Of a stretch of 58,725 nt of DNA, positions 43,164-52,331 are shown piece after piece. The DNA comes from DATHSY01 sp046729855 (GTDB lineage: Bacteria > Actinomycetota > UBA4738 > HRBIN12): the NCBI GenBank assembly GCA_046729855.1, contig JBKPHM010000034.1:1-58725 (forward strand), in the 5' to 3' direction. Position 1 is the stretch's first letter, and every line of letters begins with the position of its first letter. Position numbers and translations under genes: made by a program. Under the pieces are notes generated by a model. The model was not told the origin of the DNA. It was given only the letters and a program-made list of their open reading frames with translations, and ran no database searches.

Positions 43164-43696
43164 TCAGTGGCCACTCAGCCAGCGATGCTCGTGCGGCCCT
43201 TCGGTGGCGCGGCGCGGAAACACTCCCTCGAGCGAGCGGGGGATTCGACGGTGGATCGCCGCGGCGGCGTCGTACAGCCGTAAGACCTGCTCCGGAGGAA
43301 GCTGCGGAGCCGACAGGAGCACGACGTCTTCGTTCACATCGACGGCGACCCGCTCGGGGAGGGCGAGGAGCGCCTCCATCATCCGCTGCTCGAGAACGAG
43401 ATCGCGAACCGCTCGTCCTCTGTCCGAACCGCGAAGCGCCGGTTGAACTCCTCGAGCTCGAGCTCGATCTCCCGCAGGCCGAGGACGTCCCTCAGATCGT
43501 CGTCGAGATCGCGCGGTGAGATCCGGAGTCGAGGCGCCGAGGCTCCAAGCGGAACCACGGCGCAGGTCAGCCGGTGCCGCGGCCCGGCCGGACGATCGGG
43601 CACCGAGTCCTCGTACCAGAAGTCGAACGCCCGGATCTCGGTCCCTCGTTGGCGCTCCCAGACGACGTTCTCCGTGCCGAGCACGAAACACTCCAT
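43164..43696 (-). pseudogene. Frameshifted hypothetical gene
   Basis: Two frames together make one protein-like sequence of 177 residues. The first part (43696 to about 43410) has ENVVWERQRGTEIRAFDFWY and EEFNRRFAVRTEDERFA; the second (about 43409-43164) goes on with DLVLEQRMMEALLALPERVA in the next frame. Adding a single G at the GCG/GATCTC junction rejoins them. The frame is open upstream of the ATG as protein-like sequence (LRSDGPDLPL) to a stop near 43758 with no start, so the N-terminus may also be lost. I recall a family of small proteins with this FNRRF..RMM pattern but no function. Confidence 0.7.
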
Positions 43697-43769
43697 GAGA
43701 GGGAGGTCGGGTCCGTCGCTCCGCAGCTTGACCCGGGTCGGCGTCCCGGGATGCGGTCAGCGCGCCGGC

Positions 43770-43870
43770 CGGTTGGTGCGCCGCGCCACGAGCGTCCGAC
43801 AGGTTCAACGCCGTGTTCACCAGGGAGACGTGGGTGAAGGCCTGAGGGAAGTTCCAGAGAACTGCGTGAA
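43770..43870 (-). pseudogene. Remnant of a GH15 glucoamylase/trehalase C-terminus
   Basis: One minus-strand frame contains LWNFPQAFTHVSLVNTALNL. A (G)NFPQAFxHxxLIN segment is the strongly conserved C-terminal signature of bacterial GH15 glucan glucosidases. Nothing before or after it in that frame looks like the rest of the enzyme, and the plus-strand lipoprotein gene begins at 43956, so this seems a leftover of a deleted gene. Confidence 0.6.
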
Positions 43871-43955
43871 CGCCTTTCGGTCTGGGTCGTAGCGATCGTG
43901 GCCCTATCGCTCGGAGCTCCACACCGCATATCCTGAGGCACGGGGATCGGGGGCC

Positions 43956-44876
43956 GTGATCGGGAGACGCTCGACCGTCGCATGCATCGCGCTCGCGACG
44001 ATCTCGCTCGCGTCGTGCGGTGACCCAGCGAGCACGCGCACCGTCTCCGCGCTTGACGATTCCGCGGTCACGATCGCATCGTTCGACTTTCCCGAGAGCG
44101 AGCTCCTGGCGAGGATCTACGCCGGGGCGATCCGGGCAGAGGGGATCCGCGTCCACCTTGTCACGTCCGCGGGCCCACGAGAGATCCTCGAGCCCGCGCT
44201 GCATCAGGGTCTGATCGAGCTCCTTCCCGAATACGCTGGCACGGCGGTTCAGTTCCTGGCGGGCGGAGACGTCCCCGCATCCTCCGATCCCGACGTCACG
44301 CACCGAAACCTCGTCGGCCAGCTTCTTGGCACCTCGGTCACGGCGCTGTCGCCGGCACGGGCACAGGATGCGAATACGCTCGTGGTAACGTCGGTAACCG
44401 CACGCCGTTACGGCCTGGAGACCGTCAGCGACCTCGCGCCGCTGGCGTCCCGATCCGTGCTCGGTGGCCCGCCCGAATGTCCGCGCCGGCCACTGTGCCT
44501 GCCCGGCTACGAGCGGACGTACGACCTGGACTTCGCGACGTTCGTGCCGCTCGATGCGGGTGGCCCGCTGACCGTCCAAGCGCTTGTCTCGAACGAGATA
44601 GACGTGGGCTTGCTGTTCACCAGCGATCCGACGATCGGCGAACGGGACCTGGTCGAGCTTCGCGACGACCGCGGACTGCAACCGGCGGAGAACGTCACGC
44701 CCCTGATCAGGTCGGAGACCCTCGAGCGGTTCGGCGAGCCGCTTCGGCGAGCGACCGACGCGGTCTCGGCGCGACTCACGACGGGCGTCCTCGTGGCATT
44801 GAACGGCCAGCTGCTCGCGGGCGCGTCACCATCTCGCGTCGCCGCCGAGTGGCTCGGCCAGGAGGGTCTGAGGTGA
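43956..44876 (+). CDS. Glycine-betaine/choline-type (OpuBC/ProX) solute-binding lipoprotein
   Basis: 306 residues. Signal peptide with lipobox LASC at 18-21, so a lipoprotein anchored outside the membrane. The domain follows the OpuAC pattern: VTIASFDFPESELLARIYAGAI, LEPALHQGLIELLPEYAGTA, NEIDVGLLFTSDP and a last FGEPLRRATDAVSARLT segment. Such proteins bind quaternary amines or osmolytes. No transporter permease or ATPase is nearby; instead the stop overlaps a PAP2-kinase fusion gene (GTGA), an unexpected partner. Confidence 0.85.
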   Translation: MIGRRSTVACIALATISLASCGDPASTRTVSALDDSAVTIASFDFPESELLARIYAGAIRAEGIRVHLVTSAGPREILEPALHQGLIELLPEYAGTAVQFLAGGDVPASSDPDVTHRNLVGQLLGTSVTALSPARAQDANTLVVTSVTARRYGLETVSDLAPLASRSVLGGPPECPRRPLCLPGYERTYDLDFATFVPLDAGGPLTVQALVSNEIDVGLLFTSDPTIGERDLVELRDDRGLQPAENVTPLIRSETLERFGEPLRRATDAVSARLTTGVLVALNGQLLAGASPSRVAAEWLGQEGLR

Positions 44877-47056
44877 GGGACGAGACCCAGCTCGCTGGCC
44901 AGCGCATCGGGCAGGGGCCTCATCCGGACGCGGTTCGACGGACCCGCAGACGACGCCGCCCCAGCGGCGAGCCGCCTCCACTACCGCTCAAGCTCGGCCT
45001 GAGCGGACTGATCTGGCTCCTGCTCCTCGCGTCGCTCGTGGTGGTCGGAGCGGCGGCGCTCGGGTTCGAACCGCTGCTCGAGCTGGCCCACCGGATCGAC
45101 GCGCGGATCCTGCAGGCGATCGCCGAGATCAGGATCTCGTGGCTGACCGAGATCATGCGCGCGATCAAGGTGGCGGGATCTGGCTGGGCAGTGGTCGCCA
45201 CGGCCTGGGCGATGGTGATCGCGCTCGTGATCCTCCGCCGGGGCCGGCACCTGCTCGTATTCATGCTGAGCCTGTTCGTGCTCGAGAACATCGTCGCCGC
45301 GATCATCAAGTCGGATACCCGGCCACGGCCCTTCGACGTCTCGATCCTGTCCGGTTGGGGAGGATCTTCGTTGCTTTCGCCGCCGCTGATGTTGTTCGCG
45401 GCGGTGGTGCTCGGCGTCTGCTACACGCTCGTTCCCGCCGGGCGCCCTAGGAGCGTGGCCAAATGGTCGGCCGGCGTCGCGATCGTCCTGGTGGCGTTCT
45501 CGCGCCTGTACCTCGCCGTGGACCACCCGTCCGACGTCGTCTTGGGGGTCTCGTTCGCCGTGGGTGTCCCGCTCCTTTCGTACCGGCTGTTCGCACCGAA
45601 CGAAGCGTTCCCGGTGCGGTACCGACGGGGCAAGGCCGCCCACCTCGACGTGACCGGTCCGCGGGGGCAGGCGATCCGCCGGGCGATCCAGGATCAGCTA
45701 GGACTGACCGTTGTGGACGTCAAGCCCGTCGGTCTGGCGGGCTCGGGCGGCTCGACGCCGCTTCGGCTGACCGTGGCCGGTGATCCGGACCGGTACATCT
45801 TCGCCAAGCTGTACGCGAAGAGTCACGTGCAGGCGGACCGCTGGTACAAGCTCCTGCGGACGGTGCTCTACGGGCGTCTGGAGGACGAGACGCCGTTCCA
45901 GACGGTGCGGCGATTCGTGCAGTACGAGGACTACACGCTCCGGCTGCTGCGCAGCGCCGGCCTCCCTGTACCGGAGCCGTACGGGATCGTCGAGATCACG
46001 CCCGAGGCCGAGTACCTGATCGCGATGGAGTTCTTCAACGGTGCCGTCGAGCTCGGCGACGCGGCCGTCGACGACGGGATCATCGACCAGGGCGTGGGGC
46101 TCGTCGCGAAGATGTGGGAGGCAGGCCTCGCCCACCGCGACATCAAGCCGGCCAACCTCATGGTGCGCGACGGAGAGCTCCTCCTGATTGACGTCTTCTT
46201 CGTTCAGGTTCGACCGTCGCCGTGGCGGCAGGCGGTCGACCTCGGGAACATGATGCTCGTGCTCGCCGTTCGCTCCGACGCGGAACGAGTGTACCGACGC
46301 ACCCTCGATCACTTCACCGCCGACGAGATCGCCGAGGCCTTCGCTGCGACGCGAGGCCTTGCCAGCCCGACGCAACTCCGTGTCGCCCTGAAGAAAGACG
46401 GACGTGATCTGCTCACCCAGTTCCGCCGGCTTGCTCCGGAGCGACGGCCCATTGCGATCCAGCGATGGAGCGTGCGGCGCGTGGCCCTCACCCTCGGCCT
46501 GCTCTCTGCGTTCGTCGTCGGTGTGTTCGCGGGCGGGGGTCTGCTGGTACCGGTGCAGGACCTCCCGGTGTACACCCCTCCGGGATGCGGGAAGAGCCCG
46601 GCGCTGATCCTCGCTGCACAGGCCGTGCCCACGGCGACGAAAGTCCCATGCATCGATGCCTTTCCCTCCGGATGGACCTTCGGCACTGCTCAGATCCATG
46701 CGGGCGAGGCGACGGTGTGGCTGAACTCCGATCGCGCCGGATCCCGCGCGGTCGAGGTCCGGCTGGCCGCAACGTGTCCGGACGCAGGGGGGATGCAGGT
46801 TCCGAGCGACGAGGTCGGAACGCGCCGGTTCGAACGGCCGAGTAGTCTCAGCCCCGAGCTGTCCGGCGAGCGCTTCTACCTGTTCGAGGGCGGGTGCATC
46901 CGCTACCGCTATGCGTTCGCCCCTGGGACGCCTCCCGCCCTGCTGTTCGACATCGACGAGGCGCTCGCCTTTGAGTCCCGCGCCGACCTCGTCGCGTACG
47001 TCGAGGAACACGAGGACCAGGTGTTGTGTGGAGCCGGGGCTCGCTGTGCGAGCTGA
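44873..47056 (+). CDS. PAP2-phosphatase/kinase membrane fusion protein
   Basis: 727 residues. Residues 38-240: PAP2-like membrane domain with KSDTRPRP near 146 and an intact third motif SRLYLAVDHPSD (210-221), but the second motif (PSGH) is replaced by SSLLSPP, so the catalytic His is missing. Residues 270-520: a protein/lipopolysaccharide-kinase-like domain with Lys312 in IFAKLY, HRDIKPAN (421-428) and IDVFF (Asp440). A transmembrane helix (537-560) then exposes a C-terminal domain with four or five Cys, ending CGAGARCAS. GTG start overlaps the lipoprotein gene stop. Confidence 0.85.
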   Translation: MRDETQLAGQRIGQGPHPDAVRRTRRRRRPSGEPPPLPLKLGLSGLIWLLLLASLVVVGAAALGFEPLLELAHRIDARILQAIAEIRISWLTEIMRAIKVAGSGWAVVATAWAMVIALVILRRGRHLLVFMLSLFVLENIVAAIIKSDTRPRPFDVSILSGWGGSSLLSPPLMLFAAVVLGVCYTLVPAGRPRSVAKWSAGVAIVLVAFSRLYLAVDHPSDVVLGVSFAVGVPLLSYRLFAPNEAFPVRYRRGKAAHLDVTGPRGQAIRRAIQDQLGLTVVDVKPVGLAGSGGSTPLRLTVAGDPDRYIFAKLYAKSHVQADRWYKLLRTVLYGRLEDETPFQTVRRFVQYEDYTLRLLRSAGLPVPEPYGIVEITPEAEYLIAMEFFNGAVELGDAAVDDGIIDQGVGLVAKMWEAGLAHRDIKPANLMVRDGELLLIDVFFVQVRPSPWRQAVDLGNMMLVLAVRSDAERVYRRTLDHFTADEIAEAFAATRGLASPTQLRVALKKDGRDLLTQFRRLAPERRPIAIQRWSVRRVALTLGLLSAFVVGVFAGGGLLVPVQDLPVYTPPGCGKSPALILAAQAVPTATKVPCIDAFPSGWTFGTAQIHAGEATVWLNSDRAGSRAVEVRLAATCPDAGGMQVPSDEVGTRRFERPSSLSPELSGERFYLFEGGCIRYRYAFAPGTPPALLFDIDEALAFESRADLVAYVEEHEDQVLCGAGARCAS

Positions 47057-47097
47057 CAGGGGTTAGGCAAGGTCTCTGTGGACTCTCAGCCCGACCA

Positions 47098-48591
47098 TCA
47101 TTCGGGCACCGGCATCGTCGGCTCGATGACCAGACGTTTCCCGAAGGCCCGGCGGAACTGCTCGCCTAAGATGCCCTGCCTGTAGGGATCGAAGATCGGG
47201 GCCGTCAGCACCACCTCGCGTTTCTTCACGACGCATCGGACGGCAAGGCGCTCCTCCGGAGGCATCCGACGCTCGATCTCGTCGGCCAGGGCGAGAATCG
47301 CAGCGGCCCTCGCCACACCGGGCACATCTTCCGGTCGGAGCAGCGGACGGTACAGCCGAAGGACGGAGCCATCCTCGCCAGACGCACGGATGACCGCTGC
47401 GAGCAGCGCCAGCTTCCGGTGTGAGAACCCGGCCAGGTCGGACTCGATGACGATATCCGCCGCATGGGAGTGCCGGTTGTAGTAGTCGATGCTCCGCCCG
47501 ATGTCGAGGATGGTGGCAGCCTGCTCGATGCGTTCCCTGACCTTGCGACCCGCTTCCGTATCGAGCGCCTTTACGAGGTCGACGGCAATGGCCGCCCGAC
47601 GGTCGGACCGGCCCGCGTCCCACGAAGCGAATCGGGAGACCAGGGCTGCGACAGAGGCATGTCGAACCTGTTCCAGAGCCGGAAGCGACTTCCCCAGAAG
47701 ATCCAGAACGACGCCCTCCCGGACGCCCTGTCCCGACACGATGAGGTCCAGTGCGCCCACGGTCTCCATGATCAGAAGGGTGGTGACGGCGCCACCGACG
47801 ATCGAGTCCACGCGATCGGCGTTCAGGCCTCGGATCGTCCGGCGCCGGGAGCTCGCGCGCGAGCGGAGCAGGTCCTCGATGTCGCGAACTCGCTCGCGGG
47901 TCAGTCGGTAGCCATGGATCCGCGGGATGGGGTACGGGCGACTCTGCCGATCGATCTTGGCAAGGTTTCGAATGCTTCCGCCCGTCCCGATCAGACGCTC
48001 GTCCGACCCGAGGGTGGGAACGCCCGCGTCCCGGAGCGCTTCCCGGACGTGATCCCGAAGCGCCTCGAGCTCGCCGAGGGCAGGCGGGTCGCTTCGAAGG
48101 TATGTCGCACTCAGGCGGAGGGCGCCAAGCGGAAGGGTCCATGATCGGACGGATCGTCGATCCCGGAACGAGGATGCTTCGACGCTCCCCCCGCCGATAT
48201 CGATCAGCATGCCGTGCTCGGCGTTCACACCGTAGACGGCGCCTAAGAACCCGTATCGAGCTTCCTGCTCGCCGTCGATCACGGAGACATCGACGTTCGC
48301 GGCTCGGCGGACGCGCTCCAGCAGCTGGGCGCCGTTCTCAGCGTCACGGACCGCGGACGTGGCCACCACAAGGACGCGGCTGGCCAACGAAGCCCTGCCG
48401 ATTGCCGTGAAGTCCTTGAGGGCGGCGATCACCCGAGCGATCGCGTCCTCTCCCAGCTGAGGCCTGGTGGCGATGTCCCGGGCCAAGCGGAGAGGGGAGC
48501 GACCTTCGGCAACGATCTCCAGGTGACCAAGCGTCGTCACCTCGAAAACGACGATCCGCCCGGAATTCGATCCAATATCGATGACGGCCAC
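47098..48591 (-). CDS. Ppx/GppA exopolyphosphatase-type phosphatase
   Basis: 497 residues. The ASKHA fold shows VIDIGSNSGRIVVFE at the start, DGEQEARYGFLGAV, LIDIGGGSVEAS and IGTGGSIRNL; the C-terminal HD-like half has DIGRSIDYYNRHSHAADIV and GFSHRKLALLAAV. Hydrolyses polyphosphate or pppGpp. GTG at 48591 directly precedes the first conserved strand; no start codon occurs in the 13 codons before it. Last gene of the minus-strand PAP2/Ppx pair. Confidence 0.92.
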   Translation of the reverse strand: MAVIDIGSNSGRIVVFEVTTLGHLEIVAEGRSPLRLARDIATRPQLGEDAIARVIAALKDFTAIGRASLASRVLVVATSAVRDAENGAQLLERVRRAANVDVSVIDGEQEARYGFLGAVYGVNAEHGMLIDIGGGSVEASSFRDRRSVRSWTLPLGALRLSATYLRSDPPALGELEALRDHVREALRDAGVPTLGSDERLIGTGGSIRNLAKIDRQSRPYPIPRIHGYRLTRERVRDIEDLLRSRASSRRRTIRGLNADRVDSIVGGAVTTLLIMETVGALDLIVSGQGVREGVVLDLLGKSLPALEQVRHASVAALVSRFASWDAGRSDRRAAIAVDLVKALDTEAGRKVRERIEQAATILDIGRSIDYYNRHSHAADIVIESDLAGFSHRKLALLAAVIRASGEDGSVLRLYRPLLRPEDVPGVARAAAILALADEIERRMPPEERLAVRCVVKKREVVLTAPIFDPYRQGILGEQFRRAFGKRLVIEPTMPVPE

Positions 48592-48634
48592 GGGTGAGCG
48601 GCCACGTGAAGGGGTGAGACACGATGCAGCTGCC

Positions 48635-49300
48635 TCAGTCCGCAACGATATCGTCCTTTTCGCTTCGGTCGGGTCGCTCGTCCTCGGCTCGGCGGAGTGC
48701 GGGGACTCCCACGAGGAGGTTCGCGGCGGATGCCGTCGCCACACCGAGCGCCGCTCCACCTATCAGGTCCAACGGAAGGTGCGCCCCCACGTACATGCGG
48801 ATGAACGGCACCGCGATCGCCAGGAGCAAGGCCGCGATCAGCCACCCACGTCGAACGTACGGCGCGATGAGGAGCGTGATAGCCCAGGCGACAGCCGCGT
48901 GACCGGATGGATATCCGAGGCTCCCAGGGGCGAACGTCTCCCGTTGCACGACGCCTTCCAGCAACGCCGCGGGACGGCCTCGCCCCACGAATTCCTTGAT
49001 GACCTTCGCAAGTAGGTACACACCGACGCCGCTGACCGCGAGCGACAAGGCCAGCATCCACCTCTTGAATCCGAGGGCGACCGCCGCGGCGATCGGGATC
49101 GTCACAGCCGTTCCATATTGGTTGAGGATCCAAAGGAGTCTGCTGGCACTCCCAGGCAGGTCGTTGATGGCGGTGAAGACGACGATCTCCCACTCGTGGA
49201 CACCACGTCTCGCCAGGAACGCGCCGGCAAGAAGCACCGCCACGCCGGCGATCATCAAGACCAAGTCGAGTGGCCTACGCCGGACGAGACGCGACGTCAT
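48635..49300 (-). CDS. PAP2-family membrane phosphatase
   Basis: 221 residues, about six transmembrane helices. All three motifs of the family are intact: KEFVGRGRP, YPSGHA and RMYVGAHLPLD. It probably dephosphorylates undecaprenyl pyrophosphate or a phosphatidate-type lipid at the outer face of the membrane. ATG at 49300; TAGGAT on the minus strand (49355-49350) may be its -10 box. It contrasts with the fused PAP2 domain at 44873, which lacks the catalytic His. Confidence 0.92.
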   Translation of the reverse strand: MTSRLVRRRPLDLVLMIAGVAVLLAGAFLARRGVHEWEIVVFTAINDLPGSASRLLWILNQYGTAVTIPIAAAVALGFKRWMLALSLAVSGVGVYLLAKVIKEFVGRGRPAALLEGVVQRETFAPGSLGYPSGHAAVAWAITLLIAPYVRRGWLIAALLLAIAVPFIRMYVGAHLPLDLIGGAALGVATASAANLLVGVPALRRAEDERPDRSEKDDIVAD

Positions 49301-49444
49301 CCGCTCGCCCCATCGTCCCAACGCAAGCCGGCGGTCATCGTCAGGCCGCATCCTAGAGGCCCTGGAAACCTCTCGCGACGTGGACCGCCGAACGCCGCCG
49401 TCAGCCACCCCGCGATCGGTCGTGAACGGGTCGCCCAACCGGAG

Positions 49445-49450
49445 TATGGT
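49445..49450 (+). promoter_or_regulatory. -10 element of the flippase-like gene
   Basis: TATGGT ends six bases before the ATG at 49457; GTGAAC (49422-49427) lies 17 bases further up and may be the -35. There is no Shine-Dalgarno sequence, so the message is probably leaderless. Confidence 0.4.
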
Positions 49451-49456
49451 CACACG

Positions 49457-50554
49457 ATGGCGTCGGCGAATGCGGCCGGGAAGGCCCGCGAGGCTCTCAG
49501 CTGGAAGCGGATCGTCGGCTACGTCATCTCGGTCCTGATCGTGGTCGCAATCTTCTGGTGGGCGATCCCGAAGTTCGCGGACTACCGGGATGTCTGGGCG
49601 AAGATGACCACGCTCACTCCGATCGAGGCCTCGTCGCTCGTGGCCGCGACGGCGTTCAACCTCCTGACCTACTGGTGGGCGAACCAGGCGGCCCTGCCGG
49701 GCCTCGGCATCGGGAAGGCCGCCGTGCTCACGCAGACGACGACGTCGGTCGCGAACACACTTCCTGCGGGTGGCGCGATCGCGGTTGGGTTGAGCTATTC
49801 GATGCTGGACTCCTGGGGGTTCACCGGCACGAGCGTGGCGCTGTACGTCGGCGTGACCGGCATCTGGAACATCTTCACCAAGCTCGCGCTTCCGCTGCTG
49901 TCGCTCGTGTTCCTTGCGATAAGCGGCCATCTGACGACGACGTATGTCCTGGCCGCGATCCTAGGCGTCATCGTCTTGGCCGTGGGGGTCGGACTGTTCG
50001 CTTTGGTCTTCCGAAGCGAGGAGGTCGCGATCAAGATCGGAGGCTGGCTGGGTCGCGTCGCGTCGTGGTTCCTCCGACTCTTGCGAAAGCCGCCCGTCAC
50101 GTCGTGGGGGGAGGGTGCGGCGCGCTTCCGTCGTGACACGATCGTACTGGTCGAACACCGATGGCTCCGCCTGACCTTGATGACCGTGCTCAGTCAGGTC
50201 GCGCTGTTCTTCGTGCTATTGCTCTCGTTGCGCCACCTCGGCGTCTCCGAGCAGGACGTATCCACCGCGGAGGCGTTCGCCGTGTACGCGTTCTCACGTC
50301 TGCTGTCTGCCGTTCCGATCACGCCCGGCGCCGTCGGCGTGATCGATCTGGGATACATCGGTGGGCTGACGGCCTTTGGCGCCGAGGAGAAGGCCGCGAT
50401 CGTCGCGGCGGTCTTGATCTTCCGAGCACTCACGTACATCATCCAGATCCCGATCGGCGGGCTCACGTACATCATCTGGCGCGTCAAATCGGACTGGCGC
50501 CGTCCCGCCGACGCCGCCGCACAGCGGGAGAGAGCCCGCTACTACGCGACCTGA
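49457..50554 (+). CDS. Lysylphosphatidylglycerol synthase TM-region/flippase-like membrane protein
   Basis: 365 residues with about eight helices, matching the UPF0104/LPG-synthase membrane domain: NLLTYWWANQAALPG, NTLPAGGAIAVGLSY and the C-terminal SRLLSAVPITPGAVGVIDLGYIG. The MprF catalytic domain is absent, so it is a transport or flippase-like module for a lipid. Divergent from the PAP2 phosphatase; with the PAP2-kinase fusion it may form an envelope-lipid group, which is inference. Confidence 0.88.
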   Translation: MASANAAGKAREALSWKRIVGYVISVLIVVAIFWWAIPKFADYRDVWAKMTTLTPIEASSLVAATAFNLLTYWWANQAALPGLGIGKAAVLTQTTTSVANTLPAGGAIAVGLSYSMLDSWGFTGTSVALYVGVTGIWNIFTKLALPLLSLVFLAISGHLTTTYVLAAILGVIVLAVGVGLFALVFRSEEVAIKIGGWLGRVASWFLRLLRKPPVTSWGEGAARFRRDTIVLVEHRWLRLTLMTVLSQVALFFVLLLSLRHLGVSEQDVSTAEAFAVYAFSRLLSAVPITPGAVGVIDLGYIGGLTAFGAEEKAAIVAAVLIFRALTYIIQIPIGGLTYIIWRVKSDWRRPADAAAQRERARYYAT

Positions 50555-50558
50555 TGGG

Positions 50559-50873
50559 TCAGCGCAGCTTCACCGCCGTGCCGGACGCGCTGATCATCAA
50601 CATCTGTGATCCGACGGTTTCGTAGTCGATGTCGACTCCGATCACAGCGTCGGCGCCGAGCTCTTTGGCCTGCTGCTCGAGCTCCGCGAGCGAATCGCTC
50701 ACACCGGACGCGAGCTCGTTCTCGTAGGACTTCGAGCGACCACCGAAGATGTTGCGCACGCCGGCGGTCACATCCTTGAAGACGTTGACACCGAGGACGC
50801 CCTGAGCGGCGACGACGCCCAGGTAGTCGGAGACGCTACGGCCCTCGATGCCGGGCGTCGTGGTGATGATCAT
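50559..50873 (-). CDS. YbjQ/UPF0145 family protein
   Basis: 104 residues. MIITTTPGIEGR, GEV-type core with GLNVFKDV replaced here by GVNVFKDVTAGVRNIFGG, SYENEL and ELGADAVIGVDIDYE define the family, thought to form pentameric rings with a possible metal site. Function not known. The ATG overlaps the stop of the WS/DGAT frame (ATGA), with AAGGAGGG upstream. Confidence 0.9.
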   Translation of the reverse strand: MIITTTPGIEGRSVSDYLGVVAAQGVLGVNVFKDVTAGVRNIFGGRSKSYENELASGVSDSLAELEQQAKELGADAVIGVDIDYETVGSQMLMISASGTAVKLR

Positions 50874-52311
50874 CCTTGCCCTCCTTCCCTCCCCACCCAT
50901 CCAGCAGGAGATGCCTTCTCAACAGAGGCAGGCACGAGCACCGATCGACCGAGGTCGTCGAGCGCGCTGCGCACGCCCTGCGCGAACACCTCCACGTCGG
51001 GGCAACCGTCCCGGTCGGCGACCGCGGTGAGGTTGAGCTGCCCGGCATACGAGAGCACGGCGACGACGAGCGTGAGGTTACCCATCGTCGGCATCGTAGG
51101 GAACAGCTCTAGCAGCTGCGCACCGGCGAGGTACAGCGGCACCGGCGGACCCGGGCATTGGTCACGACCAGGTTCACCGACCGCTGCCGCGGAAACAGCC
51201 GGTACCAAACCCGCTGGAAAGCGACGAATCGGAAGATCCCGCTGCCCGCCTGGGGGCGGACCTTGTGCTTGCGCGCGGCCGTCGCGGCGGCGATCAGCTG
51301 AAGCCGGCGCACCGCGTCGGGCTCGCCAAGCGGCAGCGGCACCATCATCCACCCGGGCTTGTTGCCCAGAGCCTGCCGGGGCAGCTCTTCGTGCAGGGAG
51401 ATCGTCACCATCGCGCGCTGCACCAGCCCCTGGACGTCCTCGCCACGGCTCGCCAGCAGCTGGCGCAGGCCCCCGGCCACCGCCGCCAGCACCACGTCGT
51501 TGACCTTGGCGTGGTGGGAGTGGGCGATCTGCTTGGTGAGCTCAAGGCGTCCGCGAATGATGGCCAGCCGGCGGTCGGGGCCGACCGGACGGTTGAGGCT
51601 GGTCCGTGGGGCGCGCTGCTCGGTGAGGACTCCGCGCCACGCCGGCAGAGCCCGTCGCGCCAGGCGCAGCGTCCTGCGCGGGTGGGCAAGGCCCGACCAC
51701 CCGCGACCGAGTTCCTGCCCGAGCCGGCGCAGGTTGTCGCGCAGCAGTTCGCTGGCGGTCGGTATGGGTTCTGTCGTCCGGGGTCGTGCGAGCCGGGTGG
51801 GCGCGTCGGCGGTCAGGTCCAGCAGCGCTCCGAAAGCGGCCAGCGCGGCGGCGCCGTCGGCAAAGGCGTGATGCAGCCTCAGGAACGCGCCCACGCGTCG
51901 GTCTGCAACGCCGGGCAGCAGCCACAGCTCCCAGAGGGGCCGGGCCGGGTCGAGTCGTTGGCGCGCCAGTCGCCGGCACACCTCAAGCAGCTGGGCCTCG
52001 CCGGCCGGAACGTCGAGCGCGTGGATCCGGACGTGGTCGGCGAGGTCGAAGGTGGGAGCGTCGACCCACAGTGGCCAGCCCAGACCCAGCGGCGGTCGGT
52101 AGAGCAGCTGCCGGAAGCGGGGCACCAGGTGCAATCTCGACTCGAGGTGTCGGCGGATCTCCTCGATCCGGACGCGACCGTCGGGGTCGAGCAGGCGGCT
52201 GCCGTCGAGGACGGCGACCCCGCCGATGTCGGTAGACAAGCCGTAGTCGTCCCACAGCAGGAGGAACAGATCCGACGCGGTCAACCGATCAAGGCGACGT
52301 TTCTCGGCCAT
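50870..52311 (-). pseudogene. WS/DGAT wax-ester synthase/diacylglycerol acyltransferase, frameshifted
   Basis: Two frames make one 480-residue protein, the normal length. The first (52311 to about 51153) starts MAEKRRLDRLTASDLFL, has the catalytic HHAFADG (147-153) and ends VNLVVTN; the second continues PGPPVPLYLAGAQLLELFP and MGNLTLVVAVLSYAG to a stop at 50870. Adding one C to the CCCGGG at about 51150 restores the frame. The second part overlaps the UPF0145 start as ATGA, which supports a once-intact gene. It would esterify fatty acyl-CoA to alcohols or diacylglycerol. Either a real mutation or an assembly error. Confidence 0.85.
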
Positions 52312-52331
52312 CTCGTCTTCTCCGCTCTGGT

